Source: an uncultured Bacilli bacterium (GTDB taxonomy: Bacteria; Bacillota_I; Bacilli_A; RF39; UBA660). From it: a DNA stretch of 6,545 bases. Positions 5,998-6,545 of this stretch are shown in pieces. The notes under the pieces were generated by a model. It worked only from the letters and a program-made list of their open reading frames with translations. It was not told the DNA's origin and ran no database searches. The stretch's first letter is position 1, and every line of letters starts with the position of its first letter. The position numbers and the translations under genes were made by a program. The stretch covers positions 1 to 6,545 of the forward strand of contig CALVLG010000051.1 of assembly GCA_944336815.1 (NCBI GenBank), in the 5' to 3' direction.

Positions 5998-6545
5998 ATG
6001 AGAATAAAATATAAAATTATGTTAGCAATAATTACAGTTGGAATAGGTATTTGTTTAATGACCTATCAAAGTTATGCTTTATGGGTAGCAAACTTTACTG
6101 GTGGGGAAAACATTGTTAATGTTGGTTGTTTTTCGATCGAATTTAGAGAAGACACAAATCCAATTTCTTTAAATAATACATATCCAGTTAGTGACGCAAA
6201 AGGCCTAACTACAACCCCATATACATTTACAATCACTAATACTTGTACAGTAGATGCTTCCTATAGTGTAACTTTAAATACGATAAATACTAATACAATG
6301 ACTAAAAACATGATTAAATATGCGATTCAAAAATCAACAAGTCCAAAACCAACTAGTGGTATCAATTTAGGCACAAATACCAATTATAATACAGCCATAG
6401 AAGAACTAAACGTAACTAACTTAGATGAGTCAATTGTTATTGAAACAGGCACCTTAAAAGGTAAAAGTAGTAATGAAGCAAATGACGGCGAAAGTATAAC
6501 TTATAATCTTTACTTATGGATGGATGAACAAACAGGCAACGAAGG
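5998..6545 (+). CDS. Secreted or surface protein with SipW-dependent-type signal peptide (3'-truncated by window edge)
   Basis: At least 183 residues are visible, with no stop before the window ends. The ATG is preceded by AGGTGA (5986-5991) with a six-base gap. The N-terminus has basic residues (R2, K4, K6), a hydrophobic core (about 7-21) and then TYQSYALW (22-29), followed by a beta-rich, Thr/Asn-rich region. This arrangement resembles proteins annotated as having SipW-dependent-type signal peptides, related in export route to TasA and camelysin. VGCFSIEF (42-49), YPVSD (62-66) and YTFTITNTC (75-83) are compatible with a beta-sandwich; C44 and C83 could form a disulfide. Export and a surface or matrix location are inferred. 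No signal peptidase gene is visible; it may lie downstream. The ORF is unambiguous but its exact function is unknown. Confidence 0.87.
   Translation, partial: MRIKYKIMLAIITVGIGICLMTYQSYALWVANFTGGENIVNVGCFSIEFREDTNPISLNNTYPVSDAKGLTTTPYTFTITNTCTVDASYSVTLNTINTNTMTKNMIKYAIQKSTSPKPTSGINLGTNTNYNTAIEELNVTNLDESIVIETGTLKGKSSNEANDGESITYNLYLWMDEQTGNE

Overview
The window reads as a chromosomal segment of a low-GC Gram-positive bacterium (Bacillota). The RpoC fragment matches the Bacillus/Mollicutes type: it lacks the long trigger-loop insertion of proteobacteria. The last gene encodes a secreted protein of the SipW-dependent signal-peptide kind, common in gut Bacilli-like lineages such as Erysipelotrichia and RF39 relatives; that placement is inference. 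All ten Trp codons in the genes are UGG. No in-frame UGA occurs, and the four visible stops are UAA or UAG, so nothing suggests UGA means Trp here.

Layout, all genes on the + strand. Positions 1-2538 hold the C-terminal two thirds of rpoC, cut by the window edge and closed by an intrinsic terminator. A 206-base gap follows. It holds three copies of a 33-bp tandem repeat that ends four bases before a good sigma-A promoter. This promoter drives a gene pair: an AAA_14/DUF4143 ATPase with an intact-looking PD-(D/E)XK site (2745-4061) and, 13 bases later, an unrecognised helical protein of 179 residues (4075-4614). A perfect 14-bp inverted repeat ends this unit. A second, distant DUF4143 ATPase (4678-5877) has its own promoter and a 12-bp-stem terminator, and its nuclease-like site looks degenerate. 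The window closes with the start of a secreted/surface protein gene (5998-6545, open at the 3' end), whose promoter -10 box lies inside a 17-bp palindrome.

The housekeeping part ends at the rpoC terminator. In many Firmicutes rpoC is followed by rpsL-rpsG-fusA; here accessory genes follow, each transcription unit having its own promoter and terminator. No known role can be given to the DUF4143 ATPases. The most unusual feature is the repeat array abutting the first ATPase promoter, which could be an operator or binding platform. A second shared trait is that all three predicted promoters lie almost the same distance (21-23 bases) from the start codon, implying very short leaders.
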